Shown here piece by piece: positions 1 to 7,472 of a stretch of 37,335 bases of DNA. Numbering within the stretch: the stretch's first letter is position 1; each line of letters opens with the position of its first letter. Both the position numbers and the translations under genes were made by a program. Under the pieces are notes generated by a model. That model saw only the letters and a list, made by a program, of their open reading frames with translations, ran no database searches and had not been told where the DNA came from. The DNA lies in contig JAJZZC010000023.1 in assembly GCA_021797775.1 (NCBI GenBank), positions 1-37,335 on the forward strand, read 5' to 3'. Source of the stretch: Bacillota bacterium (lineage in GTDB: Bacteria; Bacillota; Sulfobacillia; RBS10-35; JAJYVN01).

Positions 1-290
1 TTGTGCCGGGTCATCGTCCGCAGGTACATGCCTAGAGTATAGGCGCGTTGTCTAGGCGACGCAAGGGGCAAAGCGGGGACCGCCTGATCCTGTGTTCTCA
101 GTCATCACCAAGGACCGGGACACTCGTTAAGCCAAACGGATAACCGCGAGCCAACGTTCACCTCCGCCGCCGCAGCCGCCCGTTCGTATGTCTAGGCCGA
201 ACGCCCACTTCCACCAGTTCCATCGGGCTCAACCCCTTCTCCCCCAAGGGACCCCCTCCGGCGGGTCCATCTAGAACCAGCCAAAGCGGG
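1..290. other. Degraded region upstream of truncated mutS-like gene; possible transposase remnant
   Basis: No intact gene is visible here. On the minus strand a frame from about 345 to 158 reads TNPLWLVLDG followed by a Gly-rich stretch and an Arg-rich tail. This loosely resembles the region near the C-terminus of IS4-type DDE transposases, but the match is weak. Its upstream edge (about 297-300) coincides with the point where the plus-strand MutS-like frame begins to look like its family, as expected if an insertion removed the 5' part of that gene. The family assignment is a guess; the absence of a clean gene is what is seen. Confidence 0.25.
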
Positions 291-1157
291 TTGGTCACGC
301 TGGTGGGAGCCGCGCGCATGGCGCGCGAGTGGAACGCGGCCGGTCTGCCCTGCTGCACCGCCACTCTGGGCGGCCCGCGGGCGAGGCTTGACGGCATGGC
401 GGACCCGTCCGGGCAGTGGGTGGCGATTGACGCCTTCCATCCCACGCTTGCACGTCAAATCCCGGCAGGCTCGAGCCTGACCCTTAATAGCATTGACTTC
501 GGCGATTCGGGCACGGTGTGGATCCTCACCGGCCCCAATCGGGGGGGCAAGACGACATATCTCCGAGCCGCCGCAATGGTTCAGGTCCTCGGCCAGTGCG
601 GCCTGCCGGTACCGGCGCGCGCGGCCACACTCCGCCTTGCTCGCCGCGTCTTCACCCACTTTCCGGCGCCCGAGGCTGGAGTGGCCGGCCAGGGGCGCCT
701 CGACGAGGAGGCTGAACGGATGCGCCGCATCTTCGCCGAATGCGGCGCATCCGATATGGTTCTCCTCAACGAGGTGCTAGCCGGGACCAGTGCGCCCGAG
801 GGTACGGCGCTCGCCGCCGACATCCTCCGCGGCCTTCGCGTCGCCGGCTGCAATGTGATCTACGCCACGCACCTGCACGACCTGGCCCGCCGTGCGGCAG
901 AACTCAATGCATCCATCGACGGCCCCAGCTCGATCCGGAGCCTCACGGTGCAGACGGCCGCGGACGAGGCCCAGGGCTCCTTTGTGCGCCGTCCCACGTA
1001 CCGCGTTGTTCCAGGCGAGCCCGAGGGCGCGTCGTTCTTCGCGTCTCAGATTGCCCACCGCCACGGCGTCAGCTTGCCTCAGATAGTCGCCCTGCTGCAG
1101 AGCCGGACCGCCCACCGCGTAGACGCCGGGGTGGGGGCGGCATCCGACGACGAGTAG
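291..1157 (+). CDS. MutS-family ATPase domain protein, 5'-truncated
   Basis: The 288-residue product carries the C-terminal ABC-type ATPase domain (domain V) of the MutS superfamily. Walker A GPNRGGKTT lies at residues 81-89. A Walker B-like VLLNE near 157-161 is followed by AGTSAPEG, the variant NE form seen in MutS-like proteins outside the MutS1 mismatch-repair clade. An ATHLHDL switch motif lies near 192-198. Family members normally have several hundred residues of lever and clamp before the ATPase core; here only about 40 residues precede it, and an in-frame stop at 141-143 prevents upstream extension. The annotated start is a TTG without a clear Shine-Dalgarno sequence. I read this as a 5'-truncated remnant, probably inactive in mismatch repair. 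The ATPase assignment is firm; the original subfamily is not. Confidence 0.75.
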   Translation: MVTLVGAARMAREWNAAGLPCCTATLGGPRARLDGMADPSGQWVAIDAFHPTLARQIPAGSSLTLNSIDFGDSGTVWILTGPNRGGKTTYLRAAAMVQVLGQCGLPVPARAATLRLARRVFTHFPAPEAGVAGQGRLDEEAERMRRIFAECGASDMVLLNEVLAGTSAPEGTALAADILRGLRVAGCNVIYATHLHDLARRAAELNASIDGPSSIRSLTVQTAADEAQGSFVRRPTYRVVPGEPEGASFFASQIAHRHGVSLPQIVALLQSRTAHRVDAGVGAASDDE

Positions 1158-1179
1158 ACCCCCATGTCCGCGGGAGGGA

Positions 1180-1377
1180 CTCGATCGAGCTGGGAACGCC
1201 GACGGGAGGTTCGTGCTCCCCGACGTTGTCGACGAAGATGGCGACACCGCGGCTCTGCGCCTGCGTGACCAACTCGGGCGTCCACCCGCAGCTTTCGTTG
1301 CCCAGGCCTGCCATGCTGGTAGAGCGATTCCATATTACCGAGGCACCGTCCGACGCTCTGCTCCCCGTCTGCGCCAT
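1180..1377 (-). pseudogene. Possible glycerophosphodiester phosphodiesterase C-terminal remnant
   Basis: A minus-strand frame reads CGWTPELVTQAQSRGVAIFV then DNVGE. This resembles the C-terminal strand-helix of glycerophosphodiester phosphodiesterases, where a phrase like 'tpelv..ah.rGv.vfv..lGe' is common. The expected following GADGIQTD-type motif is absent, and the frame runs antisense into the end of the MutS-like gene. I therefore treat it as a decayed fragment. The rest of 1158-1774 shows a strong GGGGACGCC/GGCGTCCCC inverted repeat near 1430-1462 and no other recognisable gene. Confidence 0.25.
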
Positions 1378-1774
1378 GGATTAGGCGTTCCCATGAACCG
1401 AACGGTATCTTGGAATCGCGGTACCAGCGGGGACGCCGCCGCATCACGGCGCCGGGCGTCCCCAATCCTCCGAGCAAGGGTGGCTAATGGCACGCGACGG
1501 TAGCGAGGAGGAGAGCGGCGGTTGCCTGCGGGCGCAACGCAAGACTGTGGGCTCAAGCAGCCTGAGCCTCAGAGTTCGGCTCATTCGTCGGCGCGTGCCC
1601 GGAAGCCATTCTCCCACAAGGGCCACCCTATACTCCCTCCGGTGGCTCCCCTGCGTCCGAAACGCCTCGGCCTACCGCCCGCACATCCGTTCCTGACGTG
1701 TCACTCCGGGCCCACCGGGCCCCGTCCCCGCCAAGCGTACCGCCGATGGCCTCGCCGGCCGCCCCACGCCCCGC

Positions 1775-2827
1775 TCACCCCCGTGGACGGTCGGCGTCAC
1801 GACGAACCAGCACCAGCAGCGGTTCGCCTGCGCGCAGCACCTGCCCGGCGAGCCCGAAACGCACGGCGCCGCCCTCCAGCAGCCCGAGCACGAGTTGGCC
1901 CTGCGCGGCACGCCGTCCGCGGACGGCCGCCACGGTCTGCCCGGCTTCGTCGCCGGTGACCGAACTCTCGCGGAGGACATGGTCGTCGTCCGACACCAGT
2001 TGCCAGAGGAGTTGGCCCGCGTGCGCGGTTTCGCTGCCGCGGGACAGCACGTAGCCCACCAGTTCGGCGCTGGGAAAGCTGACGGCGATGCCGAGTTCGC
2101 GCAGCGTCTCTGCGGTGTGGGCGCGCAGCGGCACGGCCACGAGCGGGAGGTCTGGCGCCAGGCGGTGCAGGCCGAGCGCCGCGATGAGCAGGTCCCCGTC
2201 GTGCTCGTGGCAGAGGATCGCCGCCCGGGCCGCCTCGGGACGCAGCGTGCGCAACAGGTCCTGACTCGCCGGGTCCCCGTGGACGAAACGGAGATGGGGG
2301 GAATCGAAGCCGAGGCGCTCGGCATCCGAGACCACCACCACGGGGTGTCCCCAACGCAGGAGGTCGCGCACGGCCACCTCTGCCGCCGCCGACCAGCCCA
2401 GCACCAGCGTGTCTCCCGGAGCCAGGGTGACCCCGCCCAAACCCAACATCCTCCTCAGGCGGCCCTCCACCAGGCCCGAGGCGACATCGGCCAGCACCAG
2501 GCCGAGCAGTGGGACCGCCAGCACCATCATGCCGATGGCCACCAGCCGGGCGGCGGTGTTTGTGGGCACGACGTCGCCATAACCCACCGTCGAGGCCGTG
2601 GTGACGGCCCAGTAGATGGCCTTGAAATAACCGACGTGTTCGGTGCGGGAGAAGAGCCAGGCGCCAGCGAGCAGCACCAGTGCCACGAACAGCAGGATGC
2701 GCGTCGCGCCCAGCCGTCGCCACGGCAGGCGACCCAGCAGGTCGCGCAGTAGCCCCAGGGGGTTGTCCACGCCCGAGCGCCCCTGGTCCGCACCCCGCTC
2801 GCCGGTCGCGGCGGCCCCCCGCTTCAT
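1775..2827 (-). CDS. Two-TM potassium channel with cytoplasmic RCK (TrkA-N-like) domain
   Basis: This is an inner-membrane K+ channel of the MthK/two-TM class. With the ATG at 2827 (350 aa), TM1 spans about residues 41-59, the pore helix carries the selectivity filter TVGYGD at about 80-85, and TM2 spans about 93-115. A cytosolic RCK domain begins near residue 137 (DTLVLGWSAAAEVAVRDLL), in a beta-alpha-beta arrangement. The glycines of the usual GxGxxG are partly replaced (GWSAAAE), so ligand binding may differ from NAD-binding TrkA. A C-terminal RCK_C-like region follows. The 2827 start is preferred because GGAGGG lies 4 nt upstream; ATGs at 2839 and 2866 are alternatives. The gene stands alone between decayed DNA. 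Identity as a potassium channel is strong; gating ligand is unknown. Confidence 0.88.
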   Translation of the reverse strand: MKRGAAATGERGADQGRSGVDNPLGLLRDLLGRLPWRRLGATRILLFVALVLLAGAWLFSRTEHVGYFKAIYWAVTTASTVGYGDVVPTNTAARLVAIGMMVLAVPLLGLVLADVASGLVEGRLRRMLGLGGVTLAPGDTLVLGWSAAAEVAVRDLLRWGHPVVVVSDAERLGFDSPHLRFVHGDPASQDLLRTLRPEAARAAILCHEHDGDLLIAALGLHRLAPDLPLVAVPLRAHTAETLRELGIAVSFPSAELVGYVLSRGSETAHAGQLLWQLVSDDDHVLRESSVTGDEAGQTVAAVRGRRAAQGQLVLGLLEGGAVRFGLAGQVLRAGEPLLVLVRRDADRPRG

Positions 2828-3264
2828 GCGGCCCTCCATTCGCGGCGCGCTCGCGCTCCTCACCACGGGGTCGCGCCAGCGTCAGGTGAAGGTCCGAGGC
2901 GACCGACCCTGATGCGGTGCGCTTGGGGCCCGACGGCCGCGCCGGCGCACCCGCAGCCCGCCGGGGACGCGCCCCCGGGCCATCGTGCGCCCTGAGCCGG
3001 CCCGGGTCAACCGCACCCCGCCCGCCCATCGCCACGGTGGCGGGACGGGGCGTACCGCAGACCGGCCGGGCGGCATCGCACCCACCGGGTGGCTGCGGCC
3101 TTTGCCGAGGGCCGCCGGGGAACGGACTGCCCCCCGCCGGGGCTGTGCCCCCAGACTTTCTGCGCCGCGTCCGGGGACATCCCACAGCATGTCGTTGCGG
3201 ACCACGCCGTGATCCGCCTCCTGCGCGCGGCTTTCGCGCCGTGCACGGCCCGCGGTTTGGGCCC

Positions 3265-3302
3265 CTCCTGCGAAAAAGGCCGCGGGTGCCACTGCCGGTA
3301 GT
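3265..3302 (+). repeat. Direct repeat copy 1 (38 bp)
   Basis: This stretch recurs at 3395-3432 with two mismatches; the last 31 bases (3272-3302 and 3402-3432) are identical. The period is 130 bp. The repeat contains GAAAAAGGCCGCGGG, which stands out from the flanking sequence. Only two copies with one long spacer are present, so it is not a CRISPR array. It lies in the gene-free stretch 2828-3660, where I see no coding sequence. Confidence 0.85.
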
Positions 3303-3351
3303 AGGGGCGCCCGCAGCGACCTACTCCGACGGCGGTGCGCGAGTCGGTCCC

Positions 3352-3410
3352 GCCTTTTTCATGCCGCGTGGTGCCGGTGCGCCGGCATGGCGGACTCCCG
3401 TGAAAAAGGC
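3352..3410. repeat. Nested palindrome (hairpin) overlapping the direct repeat
   Basis: GCCTTTTTCA at 3352-3361 is the exact complement of TGAAAAAGGC at 3401-3410. Inside, CATGCCG (3360-3366) pairs with CGGCATG (3383-3389). A similar hairpin-forming stretch occurs at 3912-3951 with about 80% similarity over 40 bases. The arrangement resembles REP/BIME-type or transposon-end structures. Function is not known. Confidence 0.7.
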
Positions 3411-3432
3411 CGCGGGTGCCACTGCCGGTAGT
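3395..3432 (+). repeat. Direct repeat copy 2 (38 bp)
   Basis: Second copy of the 3265-3302 repeat. It includes the 3' arm of the nested palindrome and ends 24 bp before the left-end-like sequence at 3457. Confidence 0.85.
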
Positions 3433-3456
3433 GGTCATGTGCGCCGCTGACTACTA

Positions 3457-3555
3457 ATACTGTCCTCCGCACTGGTGGCTACTGGGGACCGAAGCGGGTG
3501 TGAAGAAATGGTCACGCCTTCGGCAAGAGGCGTTTCGTCGCTGTGAACAGCTATG
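3457..3555 (+). mobile_element. Solo left-end-like sequence of the family A TnpB element
   Basis: About 100 bases match 28651-28750, the left part of the deleted family A element, at roughly 75-80% identity. Shared blocks include ACTGTCC, GCACTGGT, ACTGGGGAC and TCGGCAAGAGGC. In this copy ACGCCT/AGGCGT can form a hairpin around TCGGCAAG. Similarity stops abruptly on the left at the TACTGTCC start in both copies, which suggests a true element end. No tnpB follows in this orientation, so it is an orphan end or the residue of a larger deletion. The GGTAGTACTA at 3605-3614 also occurs at the right junction of the other copy (29263-29272). Confidence 0.5.
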
Positions 3556-3666
3556 CATTGGGCCTCGACGGCGGCGGTTCATCCTAGGATCAGGCACTGC
3601 GGAGGGTAGTACTAAGGAGCCGTCAATGATCAAAGTGCCCGGTTGACAAACAGCGAGCGATGCGCG

Positions 3667-3819
3667 ATGGTAGTGTCGGGGTACTCACGTTGGGACGCGC
3701 CGTTCTATCGGCGACCCGCAGACGAGGAATTTCAGCGCGTCCAGATCGAACGGCACGAGTTCCATCCGGAAGGCAACCACCGCATCCGGTCGCACGCTCG
3801 GCCCGAACCCGGCTCGTGA
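3667..3819 (+). pseudogene. Possible ISAzo13-type transposase C-terminal remnant (50 codons)
   Basis: A short open frame from ATG at 3667 to TGA at 3817-3819 contains FQRVQIERHEFHPEGNHRIR. It recalls the conserved C-terminal 'H.FH.eWNYtI.P' motif of ISAzo13-family DDE transposases, with Trp and Tyr replaced. It lies between inverted 9-mers AGGAGCCGT (3615-3623) and ACGGCTCCT (3882-3890), although these are short. There is no ribosome-binding site. I regard it as a decayed fragment; the family call rests on a single motif. Confidence 0.3.
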
Positions 3820-3911
3820 CGCGCTTTCCTTGTCCACTTATTCCCCTCCCCGTCCCGGCGTCGCGGGTACTCTAATATTTTACGGCTCCTAAGCGCCGTC
3901 GGCGACACCCC

Positions 3912-3951
3912 CCCGCGTTTTCATGCCGTTTGGCGCCGGCACCGCCGGCAG
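3912..3951. repeat. Second copy of palindromic GC-rich hairpin
   Basis: The stretch TTTTCATGCCG followed by GGCGCCGGC and GCCGGCA parallels 3349-3390. The copies share TTTCATGCCG and the GCCGG/CCGGC pairing core, with differences mostly in loop positions. It lies between the ISAzo13-like fragment and the right end of the large TnpB element. Confidence 0.5.
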
Positions 3952-4033
3952 GGGGGCTTGGGGCCTCCTGGCAGGGGGGGGATGCAGCGGTGGGGGCGGC
4001 CGGGATCACCTTGACCCGAGCGTCGCGTCGGAA

Positions 4034-4150
4034 ACCGTTCCTAGAAACATGAGCACACGTTAGGAGAGCAACACTTAGGCGACCACAGGGAGCCTCCCAG
4101 GGCAGACGATCGGCAAGATGCGGACATGCCTGCCGCGCCAGCCGCACAGT
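4034..4150 (-). ncRNA. Conserved right end / candidate omega (guide) RNA scaffold, family A copy 1
   Basis: About 115 nt at the 3' end of the element, overlapping the last tnpB codons, are about 90% identical to 29152-29266 although the two elements otherwise differ by large deletions. In IS605/IS607-type elements the right end is transcribed as an omega RNA whose guide is the adjacent flank. Here the guide would be the minus-strand sequence starting TTCCGACGCG just beyond 4034. Conservation is seen; the RNA role is inferred from the family. Confidence 0.45.
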
Positions 4151-6376
4151 CCACATCCCGGGCGCACCCGCTGCCGGTAGCCCTGCTTCTCCCGCCGCGG
4201 CCCATGCCTCCCCGACAAAATCGGAAACCACGCATTCCGTGACGTGAACGGCCTCGCCACTGACGCGCCCGTGTAGGACACGCCCTGCCGATGAGCGGAT
4301 GCGGCCTGCGCCAGCCTCCGCCCACGCTTGTTACGCCCGGCGTCTTCCCGCCGAGCCGCCTGCTCCGCGAAATACTCCGCCCCGATGTTCAGCGCCGCCA
4401 TGTAGTCCCGATCACCGTTGGCCCCGCACTTGCCGCAATGGAACCACGAGCATCGCCGGGGCCGGTGCTTTGTCCCGGCGTGGCCAGGTCGCCAGCCGTG
4501 CGACCCCGGTTTGTGGCGCGGCTGCTTCTCTGGCGGGCACGGCGGGTGATCCTCAACGTGCTGTCCATCGGCCCCGCAGCGCGGGCAGCGATGGCTCGTG
4601 CCCTGCGGCCATACCTCGGCGACCCGGATCCCCACACGCTTGCACTTGTAGCGCAACTTCTCCAGGATCTTGGACCGGATCTGGCTGTTGATCCGCCAGT
4701 TCAGATCCTTGCTCCGCGTGCCGCTCTTGAGGCTCCCCAGCCACTCCCCGGCGATCACGGAGCAGCCCGACGCCAGCGCCGTGTCCAGCAGGAAGTTGCT
4801 CGCCTCGTGCGCCAGTTGGTCCTGGAGTTGTTCATACCGCCGCCACACCGCATCCCACTCCGCCTGGGCGCGCTGTTCTTCCGCGGATGGACCATCCCGC
4901 TTGGCGTGGTCCGCATCTCGCCGCCGTGCGTTACGCAGCCGATCCGTCTTGCCACGCAGGAACGAGGCGTGGATGCGCAACTCCCGCAGCTTGTCGTAGA
5001 TCCCGCCACCCCGCAGGAAGAACGGCCGGGTGAGTTGCTCCCATCCCGGAATCCCCGCGGCTAGCGCCGGCTCTCCGCCCTGCAGCACGACCGCCGACAA
5101 CAGCTTGCGCAGGCCCCAGTCGAAGGCCAGGACCCGACCCGGCACGCCCCGCCGCTCCCCCTTGGGCAACGCCTCGACCTTCACGTCCAACACCCATTGC
5201 CCGGCCCGCGTCTGCCGCAGATCCGGGGCCTGTAGCCGGCCGCCGCGGGCCAGTTCCACCCGCATCACCTCGGGCAGGGCAAGGCGGAACGAGCACCAAG
5301 ACCAGTCCTCCCGCCCCGGGTCCGGCCGCGTGGGCAGCAGCAGAGCGCACTCTACGGCCCGCCCGTCCGCGGTCGGCGCGTAGCGCGCGGCTTGCCCCGC
5401 CCGCGCCCCATCATCCGCCGCGTACGTCAACAGCAGTCGGCCCATCGTGGGCGCACCCTGCAGATCGGTGTACGTTTCGGCCCACGGCCCTGGCGCGGGC
5501 TCCCCACAGAGCGTGGCCCATTCGGCCCAGGTGCCGTCCCCCCATCGGGCGGTCGTGCGCCGCCGGTGGTCTGCCGCCATCTGCTCCGCCATACCCAGCA
5601 GCAGGCCCGAGGCAGGGGCTTCGCCCACATGGTTCTCTGCCCACGCCTCGCGCGCTTGCACGACCACCGGATACGGCTCGCCCGCCGCCAGCAGGCGTTC
5701 GGCCTCCGGGCCGCCAACGGCGCGTAGCGCGGCAAACGCCTCCCGCCGCGCCGCCTGCGATGCCACCACCCGCCCAACCGTCTCCAACGCGCAACGCCCA
5801 ACCCGCGAGGGCGCAGTGGCCGGGGCCTCCCCCTGACCCCCGTGCTTCCATACCGGCCTCGCCCAGCTCGGCGCCTCGGCCAGCACGTCTTCCACGTGCA
5901 ACGCAAGGAGCCGGGCATTGTACCAAGGCAGCAACACGCCGCTCAGATGCTCCAGCCGCTCCGCCAGCGACACGGGCGTTTCCACGCTGTCGTCGCCCGC
6001 CACATCCGGCAGGGCAGAGCGGGTACGACAGGGTGACGGCCTCGCCCACGGCCCCGCGCCGCGCATCCCACGCCCGCAACAGCCGCAGGATCTCAGCCGG
6101 ATCCGGTGACAGGAGAACCGCCAGCCGAACGGGCCCCCGTCCCTGCGCCTTCGCCCATGCGGCCAACCCCGCCCGGACCTTGGCAGGTTGCGGCAGGTTC
6201 TGGCCATCGCCCGCCACGTAGCGTAAGACCAGTGCGCGTTGCACCTCGCAGGTCAACCACGCCGCAGGCACCCCCAGGTCTGGAGGCGCGGCCACGGGCA
6301 CTCGGCCCGCGACCTCCTCCGCCAGCAGGATGACCGCGTACCGTTCACGCTTCGCCGCCGGCTCGCGGCGCGACAT
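4075..6376 (-). pseudogene. tnpB: Large TnpB-like RuvC nuclease (about 767 codons), single frameshift
   Basis: TnpB proteins are RNA-guided RuvC endonucleases and relatives of Cas12. The reading starts at ATG 6376 (MSRREPAAKRERY, preceded by AGAGGG) and is open for about 120 codons, to about 6015-6040. There a one-base change of frame is needed to continue as DVAGDDSVETPVSLAERLE down to 4075. The second part keeps the nuclease core. Counting from the codon at 6207, RuvC-I is FDWG (Asp about 363), RuvC-II is AGEW (Glu about 488) and RuvC-III is DYMAALNIG (Asp about 601). A zinc ribbon CPRC...CGKC (541-594) has an unusually long Pro/His-rich insert. The rejoined protein far exceeds the usual 350-500 residues of TnpB. 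About 100 residues follow the RuvC-III motif and overlap the conserved right end. A strong promoter lies 66 bp upstream. The frameshift may be mutation, sequencing error or recoding. Confidence 0.75.
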
Positions 6377-6441
6377 GCCCTCTGCACCGGCTCCCGTGGC
6401 CGTGCCCCTCGCACCACCCCGAGCAAACGTTCCGTTCCCCC

Positions 6442-6470
6442 AGTATAGCCCTACAGGATTCTCCTGACAA
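6442..6470 (-). promoter_or_regulatory. Sigma-A-type promoter of the large tnpB gene
   Basis: On the minus strand, TTGTCA (6470-6465) and TATACT (6447-6442) are separated by exactly 17 bp. Both hexamers and the spacing are identical to the promoter in front of rimP. It directs transcription into the large TnpB gene that starts at 6376. Confidence 0.7.
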
Positions 6471-6649
6471 CAATCCTCGTCAAATCGGTTGGCTGCTACG
6501 AACCCTTGCGGGGTCGGCTGGGACGCGTTACCCCGGTCACCCTGCGGCGCGCCTCGGCCACCGCCGCCTCCGGTTTGCCCCTTGAGGCCCCGGGGGGCCC
6601 TCGCATAGCATAGGGCCGCGGCCATCCTTGAAGCAGAGGCTGCAGGTCC

Positions 6650-7039
6650 CCTTTGGGCTCAAGCCGCTACGCGGATGACGCGATCCTGAAGGCCAACGAG
6701 GGCGTAGGCTCGTAGCGCGCCCTGATCCCCGTGGAGATCGCGGAGACCGAAGCGAAGCGGGAGCGGACGGAGCGGACGGAGCGGAAGGCGGAACGGCTGG
6801 AGGCGGCGGGGCGCAAGGACGAAGCCGCGGCGGTTGCCCGAGGCCCCCTCCACGGGGAGGACCTGCGTTTGGCGCGGTTGGACGCGAAGTTGGCGGAGTG
6901 TCGGCGGCATCGGGCGGAGGGGACGATCCCCAAGGTGGTGTTCGGCGGCAAGCGGTTGTGGCGGCGGCTGTGCGCAGGAGCACGGGGCCGGAACATTGCG
7001 TGCCAGGGACTTCCCTCGATGGCGGAAGCGACGGGGTGA
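6650..7039 (+). pseudogene. Decayed TnpB (family B) N-terminal fragment
   Basis: The frame reads SSRYADDAILKANEGVGS, then a TAG at 6713-6715, then a Lys/Arg/Glu-rich helix (EIAETEAKRERTERTERKAE), then LHGEDLRLARLDAKLAEC and a TIPKVVFGGKRLWRRL segment. The last phrase matches the 'P.icFGG..LwrrL' signature in the N-terminal half of many TnpB/OrfB proteins of thermophiles. The RuvC catalytic half is missing: the frame stops at 7039, and what remains before 7161 shows no RuvC motif. It belongs to a family different from the large TnpB at 4075-6376. Confidence 0.6.
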
Positions 7040-7160
7040 GCGTGACGGTCCCTGGGCGGCTCGGGTGATGCTGCAGCGGAAGCGGTGGGGAAGGGCGCTG
7101 TTGGCGGGGTCAGCAGAAAAGCCGTAGGGGGCGCCGGATGCGGGGAGCCGAAGCCGCGTA

Positions 7161-7472
7161 AGCGGCGGGAGGCGACCTGGGGCCGGAGGCGCCTGGATGG
7201 ATCAAGCCGAAGGCCCAACAGGCCGCCGGGGACCCGGGAAGGGGCGGCGTCGTGGGACCGGGCCGATCCTGGCAACGGACGCGGGCCGTGCAAATGCTCT
7301 CCGGTCCGGGTGGGAGTCCCGGCGTGGGTGGCGCGGAAACGCCGTGCAGCCCGAGTCCGTCTGTCGCCTACGCTCCGCGAGGGGCAAATCCAAGGCCGAA
7401 AGGGGCGAAAACCTGGTCGGGCGGGCGGTGTGGAAGACCGAGAGATCGGTTTGACCACATTTTTCTAACCAG
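7161..7472 (+). ncRNA. Structured right end / candidate omega RNA, family B copy 1
   Basis: About 310 nt align along their length with the minus strand of 35192-34894. Shared blocks include CGGCGGGAGGCG, CTCCGCGA, AGGGGCGAAA, CCTGGTC and a terminal TTCTAACCAG. Near the 3' end GTGTGG (7428-7433) pairs with CCACAT (7455-7460), enclosing ACCGA-GAGA-TCGGT (7437-7450), a GNRA-type hairpin. The other copy keeps both stems with different bases (see that entry), which supports selection on RNA structure. By analogy with TnpB systems the guide would begin at 7473, inside the next gene. Confidence 0.55.

Larger units (their letters stand above)
4034..6470 (-). mobile_element. IS200/IS605-superfamily-like element, family A (large TnpB, no TnpA)
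   Basis: The element is read on the minus strand. Its right end is fixed at 4034 by comparison with the deleted copy at 28651-29266: both share the sequence up to TTCTAGGAACGGT and diverge immediately after. The left limit is at least the promoter at 6442-6470; the left-end sequence seen at 3457 and 28651 is not visible upstream of this copy, so its true left end is unknown or lost. No TnpA (Y1) or serine recombinase is encoded, so it would be non-autonomous for transposition. Confidence 0.6.
6650..7472 (+). mobile_element. Decayed TnpB element, family B copy 1
   Basis: This span consists of the tnpB fragment (6650-7039), an eroded stretch, and the intact-looking right end (7161-7472). The right boundary at CTAACCAG (7472) is set by comparison with 34894-35192, which ends in the same bases and then diverges. 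The left limit is uncertain. Between this element and the large TnpB promoter (6471-6649) there is only a GAGGCCCC/GGGGCCCTC-type palindrome near 6580-6602. The insertion abuts the GTG start of the next gene. Confidence 0.5.

Noticed and set aside
1405-1435. T-box-like TGGTACCGCG on the minus strand next to a strong GC hairpin
   Set aside because: The 10-base match lacks the full GGGTGG core, no stem I or specifier features are evident, and the only downstream frame is a decayed fragment unrelated to amino acids or tRNA charging.
1797-3185. Long minus-strand frame overlapping the potassium channel gene
   Set aside because: It is a low-complexity Gly/Arg/Pro frame antiparallel in codon register to a clear channel protein, explained by high GC and the lack of stops.
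3265-3432. CRISPR array
   Set aside because: Only two repeat copies with one spacer of about 92 bp, and a palindrome overlapping the repeat; no array and no cas genes nearby.
4291-5064. Plus-strand frames antisense to the large tnpB
   Set aside because: No recognisable motifs, while the opposite strand carries the RuvC nuclease motifs; these are compositional shadows.
6005-6045. Programmed frameshift in tnpB
   Set aside because: No slippery run, internal Shine-Dalgarno sequence or stimulatory structure is apparent at the frame change; mutation or sequence error is simpler.
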